A DNA stretch of 64,000 nt from Achromobacter sp. Marseille-Q4962 (GTDB lineage Bacteria; Pseudomonadota; Gammaproteobacteria; Burkholderiales; Burkholderiaceae_B): NCBI RefSeq assembly GCF_943737005.1, contig NZ_CALSFU010000020.1, forward strand, positions 1 to 64,000, given 5' to 3'. This document shows, piece by piece, positions 63,724 through 64,000 of the stretch. Under the pieces are notes generated by a model. The model was not told the DNA's origin and did no database searches. It worked only from the letters and a program-made list of their open reading frames with translations. A program made the position numbers and the translations under genes. The first letter of the stretch is position 1; every line of letters starts with the position of its first letter.

Positions 63724-64000
63724 TCAAGCGAGGCCCAGCGTGGCGGGATCGCCCCGCCCCACGCGCACGATGACCGGGTCTTCGGCCGTGAGGTCGATGA
63801 CGGTGGTGGGAGACTGCGGGCAGGCGCCCGCGTCGATGATGGCGGCGAGATCGTGATCGTAGCGCTCGCGGATGACCTCGGCGTCGTTCAGCGCCTCGGT
63901 TTCGTCCTTCGGGATGAGCGTGGTGGAAAGCAGCGGCTCGCCCACCTGCTCGAGCAGCCCCTGGATGACGGGGTGGTCGGGCACGCGGATGCCGATGGTC
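63724..64000 (-). CDS. Sua5/YciO/YrdC-family protein, C-terminal part (cut by window edge)
   Basis: The frame runs off the right end, so only about 92 C-terminal residues are visible (IRVPDHPVIQGLLEQVGEPLLSTT, then DLTAEDPVIVRVGRGDP). This matches the YciO/TsaC type, proteins that bind double-stranded RNA and in the TsaC/Sua5 case make threonylcarbamoyl-AMP for tRNA t6A. The YciO subgroup is likely from neighbours; the catalytic N-terminal part is outside the window. Ends 67 bp before the site-2 protease gene. Confidence 0.85.
   Translation of the reverse strand, partial: TIGIRVPDHPVIQGLLEQVGEPLLSTTLIPKDETEALNDAEVIRERYDHDLAAIIDAGACPQSPTTVIDLTAEDPVIVRVGRGDPATLGLA

Overview
The window is very GC-rich chromosomal DNA of a betaproteobacterium. 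Gene content and order (cysS-accA-tilS-lysC; dapA-bamC; lpxH, uppP, suhB, trmJ) and two periplasmic Bug/TctC-type receptors without local TctA/TctB point to Alcaligenaceae, of the Bordetella/Achromobacter type. The genus is inferred from memory of these families; no search was run.

Layout. 1-4068: right end of an integrated element (broken phage-like fragment, DUF1173 protein, two phage-type small proteins, AlpA regulator, tyrosine integrase) ending at tRNA-Ser(GCT). 4149-16746: core genes for tRNA charging and modification, lysine and fatty acid precursors, DNA repair, protein folding, lipid A and undecaprenyl phosphate. 16805-24876: a Bug receptor with a divergent IclR regulator and twin operator-like sites, an MscS channel, and an imelysin / di-haem / imelysin / DUF1513 operon probably tied to iron. 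25085-33511: MFS transporter, LysR regulator, and a sulfonate/nitrate-type ABC transporter followed by AtzG/AtzE amidase genes and a GntR regulator. A consensus sigma-54 promoter lies in front of the ABC genes, so the operon looks nitrogen-regulated. 33552-41047: small redox, regulatory and hypothetical genes, including dodecin, plus a 1-kb gene-free stretch with four dispersed copies of an ~80-bp repeat carrying DnaA-box-like sequences. 41154-52043: an acyclic-terpenoid or branched-acid (Atu-like) cluster with CoA-transferase, hydratase, LysR and a Bug receptor. 52419-55603: a type I-E CRISPR array of 23 repeats and 22 spacers fused to a truncated cas3. 56287-64000: mutS, a ribosomal oxygenase, a small lipoprotein, bamC, dapA, a site-2 protease and a partial Sua5/YciO gene.

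Most striking region. The CRISPR locus is a fossil. cas3 breaks off in its second helicase domain exactly at the boundary of the last repeat; the other cas genes and the leader are absent. An AAG triplet (the usual type I-E PAM) lies 33 nt inside cas3 from the junction, as expected if a spacer taken from cas3 itself had recombined with cas3 and deleted everything between. One spacer has a 22-nt perfect, seed-side match to the phage-like fragment at the left edge of this same window. The cassette is bracketed by imperfect ~110-bp direct repeats (core 52 of 62 identical by hand alignment). Together this suggests an immune system that was inactivated in a cell carrying a related prophage.
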